The notes under the pieces are model-generated. The model was not told the origin of the DNA. It saw nothing but the letters and a program-made list of their open reading frames with translations, and did no database searches. 64,000 nt of DNA from Brevibacterium picturae (GTDB lineage Bacteria; Actinomycetota; Actinomycetes; Actinomycetales; Brevibacteriaceae), in NCBI RefSeq assembly GCF_900105045.1, contig NZ_LT629739.1, forward strand, positions 3,224,001 through 3,288,000. Direction: 5' to 3'. Of the stretch, positions 41,237-50,184 are shown piece by piece. Positions within the stretch are counted from its first letter, which is position 1; the number at the start of each line of letters is the position of its first letter. Both the position numbers and the translations under genes were made by a program.

Positions 41237-41841
41237 CGGCGACAAGCCCGCGCCTGGTCAACTGGGAGAATGGCACCGATCTGGTTATCGAACTGCCGTT
41301 GGCCGTCGACGCTGCCACCGTCTGGGCCAGGCTCATCGACAGTGAGACCGCCGGCTCCTGGTTCGCGTCGTTCACCGTCGACGACGCTGCTGCCGAGGCT
41401 GACAGTGTCGAGACGAGCGGCGATGAGGCGACTGACGCGGACGCCGATGAGACGAGCGGCGCTGGCGGGAATTCCAACCCTGCGATCACCTTCGACCTCG
41501 GCGAGACCCAACTGCACGGTGAGATCCTCAGCTGCGAGGTCGAAGACCATGTCCTCGTCGAGCTCGAGGACTTCGGTGTGCTGGGGATGCAGCTGCTCGG
41601 CCTCGAACTCACGGATGGGGACGCGACCCTCCTGGTCTTCACCCAATCCGCGCCCGATGTTGAGAGCGCACGTCTGAAAGCCGCGGACTTCGGGCCGATG
41701 TGGGACACCCACCTGCGCCTGTTCGCTCGAGTGCTCGGACTGGAGGTCGTCGAGGCAGGTGAGTCGGAGCTGCTCGCCCTCTACGCGGACCTCGAACTTG
41801 AGGACAGCCAGGACGCCGAGAGCGGGGCGAACGAGGCATGA
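41233..41841 (+). CDS. SRPBCC/START-fold protein
   Basis: 202 residues with a START-like beginning [20 protein letters not shown] and a C-terminal helix around [17 protein letters not shown], as in AHSA1/SRPBCC proteins. An Asp/Glu/Ser-rich insert ([14 protein letters not shown] region) separates early strands. No ligand or partner is recognisable. ATG 41233 overlaps the reductase stop, and its own stop overlaps tsaD (ATGA), so it is co-translated with tsaD. GTG 41221 is an alternative start. Confidence 0.75.
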   Translation: MTATSPRLVNWENGTDLVIELPLAVDAATVWARLIDSETAGSWFASFTVDDAAAEADSVETSGDEATDADADETSGAGGNSNPAITFDLGETQLHGEILSCEVEDHVLVELEDFGVLGMQLLGLELTDGDATLLVFTQSAPDVESARLKAADFGPMWDTHLRLFARVLGLEVVEAGESELLALYADLELEDSQDAESGANEA

Positions 41842-42917
41842 GCGAACCCCTGGTGCTGGGCATCGAATCCTCGTGCGATGAGACCGGAGTCGGAATCGTC
41901 CGGGGCCGAACGCTGCTGACCAACACAGTCTCCTCCTCGATGGATGAACACGTTCGTTTCGGCGGCGTGGTTCCCGAGGTGGCCTCACGGGCACACGTGC
42001 AGGCGATCGGACCGGCCATCGCGTCGGCCTGCGATCAGGCAGACATCGCCTTGAGTGACCTTGACGCGATCGCTGTCACTGCAGGCCCCGGGCTCAGTGG
42101 TGCATTGATGGTCGGAGTCGGAGCCGCCAAAGGCCTCGCGGCGGCACTCAACCTGCCGCTCTACGGGGTCAACCACCTCGCAGCACATGTGGCCGTGGAC
42201 CTCATCGCCGACGACATCGACGGAATCACCACACCGACCATCGCGCTCCTCGTCTCCGGCGGGCACACGGAGATCCTGCGCATCGGGGACGTCGTCGACG
42301 ACATCGAACTCATCGGTGCTACGATCGACGACGCCGCCGGCGAAGCCTTCGACAAGACCGCGCGGTTGCTGGGGCTTGACTATCCCGGCGGACCCAACAT
42401 CTCCAAAGCCGCACTCGGCCAGCTCGATGGCAGCGAGGTTCCCGGCGATCGCAGCGCGGTGAAGTTCCCGCGCGGCCTGGCGAAGAAACAGGATCTGCGC
42501 GACCCGGAACGCCGCTATAACTTCTCATTCTCCGGACTCAAGACCGCGGCACTGCGTGAAGTCACGAAGGCCGAAACCTTGGGCACCGACCTGCGCGTGG
42601 CCGACCTCGCGGCCGGATTTGAAGACGCCGTCGTCGACGTCCTCGTCACCAAGACGCTGCTGGCCGCCGCCGACACCGGAATCAACCATGTCGTGCTCGG
42701 TGGGGGAGTCGCGGCGAACTCCCACTTGCGGGAGGTGCTCGGCACCAGATGCGCCGAGGCGGGGGTGAGGCTGCGAGTGCCGCCGCTGGGACTGTGCACG
42801 GACAACGGTGCCATGGTCGCTGCCCTCGGATCCGAGCTCGTGCGCCGCGGGATCGCGCCGAGCAACCTGTCATTCCCAGCAGTCTCTTCATTGGATGTCG
42901 ATCATGTCCTCGTCTGA
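41838..42917 (+). CDS. tsaD: tRNA t6A37 threonylcarbamoyltransferase TsaD
   Basis: Transfers the threonylcarbamoyl group to A37 of tRNAs reading ANN codons. The 359-residue ASKHA protein starts [19 protein letters not shown]. It has the metal-binding NHLAAHVAV (His-x3-His), [13 protein letters not shown], the Asp in [18 protein letters not shown], and [12 protein letters not shown]. It is separated from tsaE-tsaB-rimI by the inserted 38590-41841 segment, and its stop lies inside the NUDIX gene's start region (14-base overlap). Confidence 0.97.
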   Translation: MSEPLVLGIESSCDETGVGIVRGRTLLTNTVSSSMDEHVRFGGVVPEVASRAHVQAIGPAIASACDQADIALSDLDAIAVTAGPGLSGALMVGVGAAKGLAAALNLPLYGVNHLAAHVAVDLIADDIDGITTPTIALLVSGGHTEILRIGDVVDDIELIGATIDDAAGEAFDKTARLLGLDYPGGPNISKAALGQLDGSEVPGDRSAVKFPRGLAKKQDLRDPERRYNFSFSGLKTAALREVTKAETLGTDLRVADLAAGFEDAVVDVLVTKTLLAAADTGINHVVLGGGVAANSHLREVLGTRCAEAGVRLRVPPLGLCTDNGAMVAALGSELVRRGIAPSNLSFPAVSSLDVDHVLV

Positions 42918-43491
42918 CCCGAATGCCGGCGACCAGAACGCCTACACACACGACAGGAGCGGTGCCTCACGCGATGAGACCGCCTACGGACCGAACTCGA
43001 AGGATCTGCCTGACTACCTGCCGCCTCGGCGATCAGGCGACGGGTGGACTCTCGGCTCGGACGGGCAGAAACATTGGGGACTCAACGGCGCCGCAGGGCT
43101 GATGCTGCTTGATCCCGAGCAGGGAATCCTCATGCAGCACCGCGCCCTGTGGTCGGTCGAAGGAGGAACCTGGGGCTTCCCCGGCGGTGCCCGTGACCTG
43201 GGCGAATCCGCCATCGACGCGGCCGTTCGCGAATCCTTTGAGGAAGCAGGCGTTCCCGACAGCACGGCCGAGGGCATCGAAATCCTTGAGACCTACGTCC
43301 TCGACCTCGGCGATTGGTCGTACACGACGGTCATCGCTCGGACCCTGCGTCATTTCGAACCGGTCATCAACGACCCGGAGAGCATCGAGCTCGCCTGGGT
43401 GCCGATCGACCGGCTCACAGATCTCGAGCTGCACCCCGGGGTCGCTGCGTCGCTGCCTGCGCTGGTGGAACTCCTCCGCCCCCACCTGTGA
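42904..43491 (+). CDS. NUDIX hydrolase
   Basis: The 195-residue protein carries the Nudix box [23 protein letters not shown] (G-x5-E-x7-REUXEE-x-G; a run reported here by its ends, GGARDLGES and RESFEEAG). It cleaves a nucleoside diphosphate linked to some moiety; substrate unknown. The first 45 residues are polar and probably disordered. ATG 42904 is inside tsaD; ATG 42895 is an alternative. It is convergent with the ligase gene across a long hairpin. Confidence 0.88.
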   Translation: MSSSDPNAGDQNAYTHDRSGASRDETAYGPNSKDLPDYLPPRRSGDGWTLGSDGQKHWGLNGAAGLMLLDPEQGILMQHRALWSVEGGTWGFPGGARDLGESAIDAAVRESFEEAGVPDSTAEGIEILETYVLDLGDWSYTTVIARTLRHFEPVINDPESIELAWVPIDRLTDLELHPGVAASLPALVELLRPHL

Positions 43492-43538
43492 GTCGCGGCC
43501 GCCGACCAGCGACGGCGGACCATGGCGACGGCTTCATC

Positions 43539-43604
43539 GATAAACGGGTCAAGCGTCGACAAACGTGTTTGCGCGTGCGTATCTCGACGCTTGACCCGTT
43601 TATC
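43539..43604. repeat. Long perfect inverted repeat, 21-base arms
   Basis: The left arm (43539-43559) begins GATAAACGGGTCAAGCGTC; the right arm (43584-43604) is its exact complement. The 24-base loop contains the smaller palindrome CAAACGTGTTTG (43560-43571). It lies between convergent genes. No T-runs flank it, so it is not a canonical terminator, though a bidirectional stop is possible. Confidence 0.9.
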
Positions 43605-43645
43605 AGCGGGAGGGTGCGGCGGGGGCGTTCCCCAGGGACCAGTCT

Positions 43646-44773
43646 TCAGGTGTACGAGGTGCGCAGGTCGCTGATGAGCGAACGTGTCACCTCGGTCAGC
43701 GAGTCGCTGTCCTTGTACACGTTCTGCAGCCGTTGGTAGGGCACACCTCGGTCGATGATCGAGGTGATGGAGTTCAGCTCATTCGCACAGCCCAGGCGTT
43801 CGGCCACAGGGGTCAGGCGCTCGACCTCATCGGCCAGGCATTCGGTGACCAGACGTTCATCGGCCTCGGCGTTCTCGATGATGATGGCGTCCATACCGTA
43901 TCGGGCGGCACGCCACTTGTTCTCGTCGTGGAACCAGTCCGGCATCCTCGGCAGTGACTCACCGGCGTCGAGGCGGGCGGAGAAGTCGTCGACGAGGCAC
44001 TGGATGAGGGCCGTGATCGCCGTGATCTCTTCGAGAGTGGGCAGTCCGTCGCAGACTCTGACCTCGACGGTTCCCCAGTGCGGGGCCGGGCGAATATCCC
44101 AGCGGATCTCATTGATGGTGTCGATGATGCCGGTGGTGAGCATGTCGCTGACGTACTTCTCATAGTCCGACCACTGCTCGAACTGGAATGGCAGCCCCGC
44201 TGTCGGCAACTGCTGGAACATCATCGCCCGGTTCGAGGCGTAACCGGTGTCGGTCCCGCCCCAGAAGGGTGATGATGCGCTCAGCGCCTGAAGGTGGGGG
44301 ACATAGGCGAGGAGGGCGTTGACGATCGGCAGCACCTTGTCACGGGAGTCGATGCCGACATGAACGTGCACGCCGAAGATGAGCATGTTCCGACCCCACC
44401 ACTGGGTGCGGTCGACGAGCTCGAGGTAGCGGTCCTTGGCACGGACCTCCTGAGACTGCCACTGTGCGAACGGGTGCGTCCCGGCAGACATGAGCTCGAT
44501 TCCACGGTCCTCGGTGAGGGTGCGCAGGGCGCCCATCGACGTGGCCAGGTCCTCGGCGATTCCGGACACCTGTTCGTGGACGCCGGTGACGAGTTCGATC
44601 GTGTTCGTGAGCATCTCGCCCACGATCTGATTCTCGAATTCGGGTGCACGTTCGCCGACATCGGCAAGGAGAACCTCGGCGGCGGGAGTCAGATCGAGGC
44701 TGTGCCCGTCCAACAATGCCAGTTCCCATTCGACTCCGAGCGTGGAGCGGCGTGAGCGTGCGAAATCGACCAT
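43646..44773 (-). CDS. Carboxylate-amine ligase, YbdK / glutamate-cysteine ligase 2 family
   Basis: The 375-residue protein starts RRSTLGVEWELALLDGHSLD and has MSAGTHPFAQW, GVHVHVGIDSRD (metal-binding His pair) and PHWGTVEVRVCDGLPTLEE, all typical of GCS2 enzymes. E. coli YbdK has weak glutamate-cysteine ligase activity; the true substrate is uncertain. The start ATG 44773 has TATGAT (44785-44780) six bases before it, a leaderless layout. It follows the polyol ATPase gene by 62 bases but probably has its own promoter. Confidence 0.9.
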   Translation of the reverse strand: MVDFARSRRSTLGVEWELALLDGHSLDLTPAAEVLLADVGERAPEFENQIVGEMLTNTIELVTGVHEQVSGIAEDLATSMGALRTLTEDRGIELMSAGTHPFAQWQSQEVRAKDRYLELVDRTQWWGRNMLIFGVHVHVGIDSRDKVLPIVNALLAYVPHLQALSASSPFWGGTDTGYASNRAMMFQQLPTAGLPFQFEQWSDYEKYVSDMLTTGIIDTINEIRWDIRPAPHWGTVEVRVCDGLPTLEEITAITALIQCLVDDFSARLDAGESLPRMPDWFHDENKWRAARYGMDAIIIENAEADERLVTECLADEVERLTPVAERLGCANELNSITSIIDRGVPYQRLQNVYKDSDSLTEVTRSLISDLRTSYT

Positions 44774-44835
44774 GGATCGATCATAGTATTCCGCGGTCGA
44801 TTTTCCGGTCTTCGCCCGTATACTGGGCGTCACAT

Positions 44836-45933
44836 TCAGGCAGCTCGCTCGGCTTCGTCGGGCAGTCGCGCACCGGAGTGTGAGTCGAAGAGGTGGAGGC
44901 GTGAGAGGTCCGGAACGACGTTGACCGTGTCACCTCTGGATACGCGTGTGCGCCCGTTGACTCTGGCCACGATCGGGATGTCCCCGGTGGCCGTCCTCGC
45001 TCGACCGTGCACGTAGGCATCGGCGCCGAGTTCCTCGACCAGGTCCACACTGACTTCCAAGCCTCCGGCCGACTCGACACGGAAGTCCTCGGGACGAATT
45101 CCTGTCGTGACTTGAGTGCCGCTCAGCTGCGAGCGTTGGGCGCTGCTGAGCCGGAACTCGGACTCACCGATGCGCAGTGCTCCAGCCTGGAGAGGCAGAT
45201 CGATGAGGTTCATGGCAGGAGAGCCCATGAAACCGGCCACGAAGAGATTGGCGGGTCGGTCGTAGAGGGCCCGCGGAGTGTCCACCTGCTGCAACTTCCC
45301 GTCAGCGAGCACCGCAACACGATCCCCCATCGTCATCGCCTCGACCTGGTCGTGAGTGACGTAGACCGTGGTGACGCCGAGGCGGCGAGTGAGTGAGGCG
45401 ATCTGTGCACGCGTCTGCACCCGCAGTTTGGCATCGAGGTTGGACAGTGGTTCGTCCATGAGGAAGACTTGCGGAGAGCGCACGATGGCCCGTCCCATGG
45501 CCACACGCTGGCGTTGCCCACCGGAGAGGGCCTTCGGCTTGCGGTCGAGGTAGGGTTCGAGGTCGAGCAGCGCCGCCGCCTCACGGACCCGTTCCTTGCG
45601 TTCGGCCTTCGCCACTCCGGCGATCTTGAGCGCGAAGGCCATATTCTCACCGACGCTCATGTGTGGGTAGAGCGCATAGTTCTGGAACACCATTGCGATG
45701 TCCCGCTCGCGCGGTGAGACCCCGGTGACATCGTTCTCGCCGATTCTGATGTGTCCGGCGTCGACGGGTTCGAGGCCGGCGAGCATTCGCAGAGTCGTGG
45801 ATTTCCCGCAGCCGGAGGGACCGACGAGGACGAGGAACTCGCCATCGGCGATGTCGAGGCTGATCTCGTTGACTGACGGGGTGAGCGCTTCTGGGTACTG
45901 GCGCATTGCCTTGTCGAAAGTGACTGTTGCCAT
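44836..45933 (-). CDS. ABC sugar transporter ATPase, MsmK/UgpC type
   Basis: The 365-residue ATPase has Walker A (VLVGPSGCGKSTTLRML), signature (ALSGGQRQRVAMGRAI), Walker B (VFLMDEPLSNLDAK) and the C-terminal regulatory TOBE domain of the CUT1 family. It energises the two permeases encoded on the other side of the regulator, the only ATPase gene of the locus. ATG 45933 is preceded by GGAAGG; TTG 45945 would be too close to it. It is last of the minus-strand trio regulator-kinase-ATPase. Confidence 0.92.
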   Translation of the reverse strand: MATVTFDKAMRQYPEALTPSVNEISLDIADGEFLVLVGPSGCGKSTTLRMLAGLEPVDAGHIRIGENDVTGVSPRERDIAMVFQNYALYPHMSVGENMAFALKIAGVAKAERKERVREAAALLDLEPYLDRKPKALSGGQRQRVAMGRAIVRSPQVFLMDEPLSNLDAKLRVQTRAQIASLTRRLGVTTVYVTHDQVEAMTMGDRVAVLADGKLQQVDTPRALYDRPANLFVAGFMGSPAMNLIDLPLQAGALRIGESEFRLSSAQRSQLSGTQVTTGIRPEDFRVESAGGLEVSVDLVEELGADAYVHGRARTATGDIPIVARVNGRTRVSRGDTVNVVPDLSRLHLFDSHSGARLPDEAERAA

Positions 45934-45941
45934 GGTGAATC

Positions 45942-47558
45942 TCAACCTTCCACGGGTGCGCGGGCACCCGACGATCCGCGGTGATCATTGTCTGAGTTCT
46001 CGTGGGCGGGATTGGTGTCGTGGGTGGGCCCGGCATTAGGAGTGGCGCTGGTTTCATCAGTGAGGCTGGTGTGTGCGAATGAGCGATACTGCCTACGGAC
46101 CTGTGACGGTCGCGGGTGCAGAGTCGCGACGAGTTCGACCTGCCACCTCGGCGAGGAACCGGTCAGTGTCCAGGCCGCCTGCCGGGCAGCCCCGATGGCC
46201 ACGTATTCGGCCTGTTCGGGTACGTCGATGGGGACGGTGAAGATGTCCCTGGCCACTTCCCGCACTGCCGGATTGCGGGCCGCTCCGCCGATGAGGAGCA
46301 GTCGTTCGGCGGTGACACCTTGCCGCAGCACCGCGTCGAGACCGTCCGCCAGCCCGCACAGCATGCCTTCGACGAAGGCGCGAGCGACGTTTTCCGGGGA
46401 GGAGTTCGCCAAGGTCATGCCCTCCAACCGGGCAGTCGCATCCGGAAGATTGGGGGTGCGCTCGCCCTCGAAATAGGGGACGAGGGTGAGCCCGTTCGCC
46501 CCCGGCTCCGAGGCAAGGGCAAGTGCGGCCACATCGGAATGGCTGGCCCGCAGCAGCGCTGCTGCGGAGTCGAGGACGCGGGCGGCGTTGAGAGTGGCGA
46601 CGAGCGGAAGCCGCCCACCATCGGCCGAGGCGAAGCCCGCGACCATTCCGGACGGATCGTTGATCTCCAAGCTGGTCGGGCTGAAGACCGTGCCCGAGGT
46701 GCCGATCGAGATGACGACATCGCCCGGGACGGCTCCGAGACCCAGCGCAGCAGCCGCGTTGTCCCCGGCACCGGGGCCGACGAGGATGCCCTCGGGGGTG
46801 TGTCCGGCACTGTCGTGGGGGCGCAGAACTCGGGGGAGCACAACAGCTTCGTCGCGGGGGCTGACCGCAGTGGGTCTGGTGTCCTCGCGGGTCTGGGAAC
46901 CAGCTGCTTCCCGTGCTGTGGCGCCGAACGCTGTGCGGAAGAGTTCGAAGTCGTAGCCTCCGGCGACGGCGGAGAAGTACGCGGTGCCGCTGGCATCGGA
47001 AGCATCGGTGACGAGCGCCTCCAGGTCTGGCCCCCGTGGGGCCTCTGTGCTGGAGGTCCCATAGCCCAACAGCCGCCAGGTCAGCCAGTCATGGGGCAGA
47101 GCCACGGCCGCTACCCGGGAGGCATTGTCCGGTTCGTGGTCGCGCAGCCACCGCAGTTTGGCCCCGGTGAAGGACGCGACCGGAACGACGCCTGCCCGGT
47201 CGACGAACTCATCGGCACCGACTTCTGCGATGAGTGCCCGTGCTGCCCCGTCGCTGCGCAGGTCGTTCCACAGCAGGGCGTCGCGGATGACCTCTCCGTC
47301 TCTGTCGAGGGCGATGAGTCCATGCTGCTGTCCGCTGATGCTCACGGCGGCGACATCGGCGAACCCGCCTGCATCGCAGATCGCCTGACGCAGTGCCGAC
47401 CACCAGGCTTCGGGGTCGACTTCTGTGCCGGCGGGGTGCGGGGCCGATCCGGTGCGCAGGACCTCGCCCGTGAAGGGATCGACGATGACGACCTTGCAGC
47501 TCTGCGTCGAGGAATCAACACCGGCCACCAGTTCGCGCGGTTCGAGGTCGGTAGTCAT
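45942..47558 (-). CDS. xylB: Xylulokinase (FGGY family)
   Basis: Phosphorylates D-xylulose to xylulose 5-phosphate. The 538-residue kinase starts LVAGVDSSTQSCKVVIVD and has the xylulokinase marker SISGQQHGLIALD, the catalytic Asp in LLWNDLRSDG, SIGTSGTVFS, and the ATP-binding LLIGGAARNPAVREVARD. About 55 extra residues at the C-terminus are polar (SDNDHRGSSGARAPVEG). It overlaps the regulator stop (ATGA). With the dehydrogenase at 52109 it would turn D-arabitol or xylitol into xylulose 5-phosphate. Confidence 0.92.
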   Translation of the reverse strand: MTTDLEPRELVAGVDSSTQSCKVVIVDPFTGEVLRTGSAPHPAGTEVDPEAWWSALRQAICDAGGFADVAAVSISGQQHGLIALDRDGEVIRDALLWNDLRSDGAARALIAEVGADEFVDRAGVVPVASFTGAKLRWLRDHEPDNASRVAAVALPHDWLTWRLLGYGTSSTEAPRGPDLEALVTDASDASGTAYFSAVAGGYDFELFRTAFGATAREAAGSQTREDTRPTAVSPRDEAVVLPRVLRPHDSAGHTPEGILVGPGAGDNAAAALGLGAVPGDVVISIGTSGTVFSPTSLEINDPSGMVAGFASADGGRLPLVATLNAARVLDSAAALLRASHSDVAALALASEPGANGLTLVPYFEGERTPNLPDATARLEGMTLANSSPENVARAFVEGMLCGLADGLDAVLRQGVTAERLLLIGGAARNPAVREVARDIFTVPIDVPEQAEYVAIGAARQAAWTLTGSSPRWQVELVATLHPRPSQVRRQYRSFAHTSLTDETSATPNAGPTHDTNPAHENSDNDHRGSSGARAPVEG

Positions 47559-48568
47559 CAGGACTCCTCGGTCTGCGAGGCCGACAGTGCTCCGGTCGGT
47601 GGTTCCACCGGCAACTCGGCCGGCGAGCTGCCGAGGATTTCCCGGGCCAGCGCCTCGTCGACGATGGCGACGTCGAGGATTCCGGCGGCGCAGGCTGCAC
47701 GAACAGCCTCGGCGCGCTGCGCTCCACGAGCCACCCCGACGGTCGTCGTCGCATTTCGCAGCTGGTCGAGGGTGACGGCGATGACGCGGTCATCGATGGT
47801 GTCGACCTCGATTCCATCGGCGTCGAAGAGGCGCCCGGAGGCTTCGGCCACCGCGCCGTCGGCCAGCCCTGCCGCTCGCTGCTGGGGACTGCACTTCTCC
47901 CACACCGAGGACTGTCCCTCGGCCCAGGCGGCGACCGAAATCACGGCGAGGTCGAGATCGTCGGCCGCTGAGAGCGCACTGGAGATTTCGGGCAGGGCAC
48001 CCAGATCAGCAGCGGTGTCCGCCTCGGTGACCAGCAGAGGAGCCGGCAATCGGACCATGGTCACGGCGGCGTCCTGTCCCAGGCGGGCGAAGATTCCGGC
48101 GCTGGGACGATGCGAACCGAGTTGGAGTGCACCGGCGAGCTGAACGACCGTGCACCGGGGGAGTGCAGGGGCGAATTCCGCTGCGGCATCGAGGGTGCGT
48201 GACCAGGCCAGACCGATGCGCATCCCCGGACGAGCGCGCCGATCGACGTAGGCCAGCGCGGCCCGACCCATTCGCTGAGCAGCATCGACCTCATGCTCGG
48301 CCTCGTGCTCGAATGCGACGATGACCGCCGACTCCAGGCCGAGGGCCGCCGCGAGCCGCTCGGCAGTACCGTCGCCTTCGGCGGCATCGGCTTCGATGGA
48401 GATCGTGACGACTCCGCTGTCCACGGCTTCCTGAAGCAGTCGGGCGACTTGGAACCGGCTGAGTCCGTGCGCTTTGCCGAGCTCCACTTTCGAAGCACCC
48501 TGAACATAGTGCTCTCTGGCCAGCTGAGCCAGGAACCGGCGGTGTCTGGCGGTGGGTGCTGTGCTCAT
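47558..48568 (-). CDS. SorC-family sugar-responsive transcriptional regulator
   Basis: The 336-residue protein has an N-terminal helix-turn-helix (LGKAHGLSRFQVARLLQEA) and a SorC sugar-phosphate-binding domain (GMRIGLAWSRTLDAAAEF, VVQLAGALQLG). It likely controls both divergent arms of the polyol locus in response to a phosphorylated product such as xylulose 5-phosphate; the ligand is inferred. The start ATG 48568 follows GGGGAG; the frame continues upstream to 48628 but would cover the operator. Confidence 0.88.
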   Translation of the reverse strand: MSTAPTARHRRFLAQLAREHYVQGASKVELGKAHGLSRFQVARLLQEAVDSGVVTISIEADAAEGDGTAERLAAALGLESAVIVAFEHEAEHEVDAAQRMGRAALAYVDRRARPGMRIGLAWSRTLDAAAEFAPALPRCTVVQLAGALQLGSHRPSAGIFARLGQDAAVTMVRLPAPLLVTEADTAADLGALPEISSALSAADDLDLAVISVAAWAEGQSSVWEKCSPQQRAAGLADGAVAEASGRLFDADGIEVDTIDDRVIAVTLDQLRNATTTVGVARGAQRAEAVRAACAAGILDVAIVDEALAREILGSSPAELPVEPPTGALSASQTEES

Positions 48569-48611
48569 GACTCTCCCCTCGGAATCGACGGCGGCAAGCT
48601 GACCGCTCATT

Positions 48612-48627
48612 TGTGATCTATTGCACA
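48612..48627. promoter_or_regulatory. GlxR/CRP-type site
   Basis: TGTGATCTATTGCACA matches the corynebacterial GlxR consensus TGTGA-N2-TA-N2-TCACA except at one base. It lies between the divergent polyol genes, suggesting catabolite control. Confidence 0.55.
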
Positions 48628-48658
48628 TCTGATTAAATCATGACACAGTATTGCACAT
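48619..48658. promoter_or_regulatory. Twin direct repeats, probable SorC-family operators
   Basis: TATTGCACAT occurs at 48619-48628 and 48649-48658, exactly 30 bases apart, about three helical turns, so both lie on one face of the DNA. The spacing and place between regulator and transporter genes suit a tetrameric SorC-type regulator. The first copy overlaps the GlxR-like site. Confidence 0.6.
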
Positions 48659-48742
48659 GTGAGCACCGATGCTCATATGATTTTCGGCAAGCACACCCGA
48701 GGGCGGGCAGCAATCCCGCGAAGATGAGGGAAGGCAATCACG

Positions 48743-50101
48743 ATGAAGCAGAAGATCACGGGCCGGGCTGTCACAGCGGCGGCCATCGGAGTGGTCGGAG
48801 CACTCACACTCGCAGGGTGTGGCGGCGCCGGGGGCAGTTCGAGCGGCGGAGGCAACGAAGAAGTCAACGTTCTCATGGTCAACAATCCGCAGATGCAGGA
48901 CCTGCAGAAGCTCACCGCAGATCATTTCACGAACGACACCGGCATCACGGTCAACTACACGGTTCTACCGGAGAACGAGGTTCGCGCCAAGATCGGCCAG
49001 GAGTTCTCAGCACAGGCCGGCAACTATGACGTGGCGTCGATGTCGAACTACGAAGTGCCGACATACGCCGAGAACGGGTGGCTGACCTCGATGAATGACG
49101 GGGTCGTCGATGCCGAGGGATTCAATCAGGACGACATCCTCGAGCCGATGGCCGAATCGATGACCTATCAGGATCAGATCTATGGAGAGCCGTTCTACGG
49201 AGAGGGGTCCTTCCTGATGTATCGAAAGGACATCTTCGAGAAGGCGGGCGTGACGATGCCGGACAATCCGACCTGGGACGAGGTCGCCGATCTGGCTGAG
49301 GAGGTCGACGGCGCTGAGAAGGGCACCAAGGGAATCTGTCTGCGCGGCCTGCCCGGATGGGGTGAAATGTTCGCGCCCCTGACCACCGTGGTCAATACCT
49401 TCGGCGGCACCTGGTTCGACGAGAACTGGGATGCTCAGGTTGATTCCAAGGAATTCAAGGAGGCGACGAACTTCTACGTCGACCTCATCAAGGACCACGG
49501 CGAATCAGGGGCACCGCAGGCCGGCTATACCGAGTGCCTGACCAATCTGCAGCAGGGCAACGTCGCGATGTGGTACGACTCGACGGCGGCGACCGGAACC
49601 CTCGAAGCCGATGACTCGCCGGTCAAAGGCAAGATCGGCTATGTCGCAGCACCGGTGAAGGAAACGAAGTCGAGCTCGTGGCTCTACACCTGGGCCTGGG
49701 GCATCCAGGCAGCGGGCAAGAACCAAGACGCCGCCAAGCAGTTCGTGGCCTGGGCCTCGTCACAGGACTATGAGGAGACCGTGGCCGAGGAGCTGGGGTG
49801 GCAGCACGTGCCGGCAGGCAAGCGCGCCTCGACCTATGAGAATCCGGAGTACCAGAAGGCTGCGGCACCGTTCTACAAGCAGACCGAGGAGGCCATCGAA
49901 TCGGCTGATCCGAAGAATCCCGGTGTGCAGCCGCGCCCGACTCTCGGAGTGCAGTTCGTGACCATTCCCGAATTCGCCTCCCTGGCGACGGGCATCTCCG
50001 AGGACATCAGCTCGGCGATAGCCGGGCGCACCACGGTGGACAAGGCATTGGAGCAGGGGCAGAAGGAAGCAGAGAAGGTCGGAGACAAGTACAAGGAGTG
50101 A
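48743..50101 (+). CDS. Polyol ABC transporter substrate-binding lipoprotein
   Basis: The 452-residue protein has a lipoprotein signal with lipobox LAGC (Cys26) and a Gly/Ser linker. It is followed by a CUT1 extracellular binding domain (VLMVNNPQMQDLQKLTADHF, MTYQDQIYGEPFYGEGSFLM, GNVAMWYDSTAATG) like mannitol/sorbitol-binding SmoE proteins. It delivers a polyol to the permeases. ATG 48743 follows GAGGGAAGG. A 12-base hairpin after the stop probably lowers or stabilises messages so that this subunit is made in excess. Confidence 0.92.
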   Translation: MKQKITGRAVTAAAIGVVGALTLAGCGGAGGSSSGGGNEEVNVLMVNNPQMQDLQKLTADHFTNDTGITVNYTVLPENEVRAKIGQEFSAQAGNYDVASMSNYEVPTYAENGWLTSMNDGVVDAEGFNQDDILEPMAESMTYQDQIYGEPFYGEGSFLMYRKDIFEKAGVTMPDNPTWDEVADLAEEVDGAEKGTKGICLRGLPGWGEMFAPLTTVVNTFGGTWFDENWDAQVDSKEFKEATNFYVDLIKDHGESGAPQAGYTECLTNLQQGNVAMWYDSTAATGTLEADDSPVKGKIGYVAAPVKETKSSSWLYTWAWGIQAAGKNQDAAKQFVAWASSQDYEETVAEELGWQHVPAGKRASTYENPEYQKAAAPFYKQTEEAIESADPKNPGVQPRPTLGVQFVTIPEFASLATGISEDISSAIAGRTTVDKALEQGQKEAEKVGDKYKE

Positions 50102-50109
50102 ATAAGGCG

Positions 50110-50143
50110 GCTCGGGCGGAGGCATAAACGACTCCGCCCGAGC
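50110..50143 (+). terminator. Intercistronic hairpin between binding protein and permeases
   Basis: A 12-base perfect stem, GCTCGGGCGGAG / CTCCGCCCGAGC, with a 10-base loop, starts eight bases after the stop. No T-run follows, so partial termination or 3'-end protection of the binding-protein message is more likely than full stop. Confidence 0.7.
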
Positions 50144-50184
50144 ACCCGCACTCCCCACCGCCATCCATCACCGGAGGTCGTCCA

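Noticed and set aside
43539..43604. Integron attC site
   Set aside because: No core-site pairs, no integrase and no gene cassettes; the stem is a simple perfect inverted repeat.
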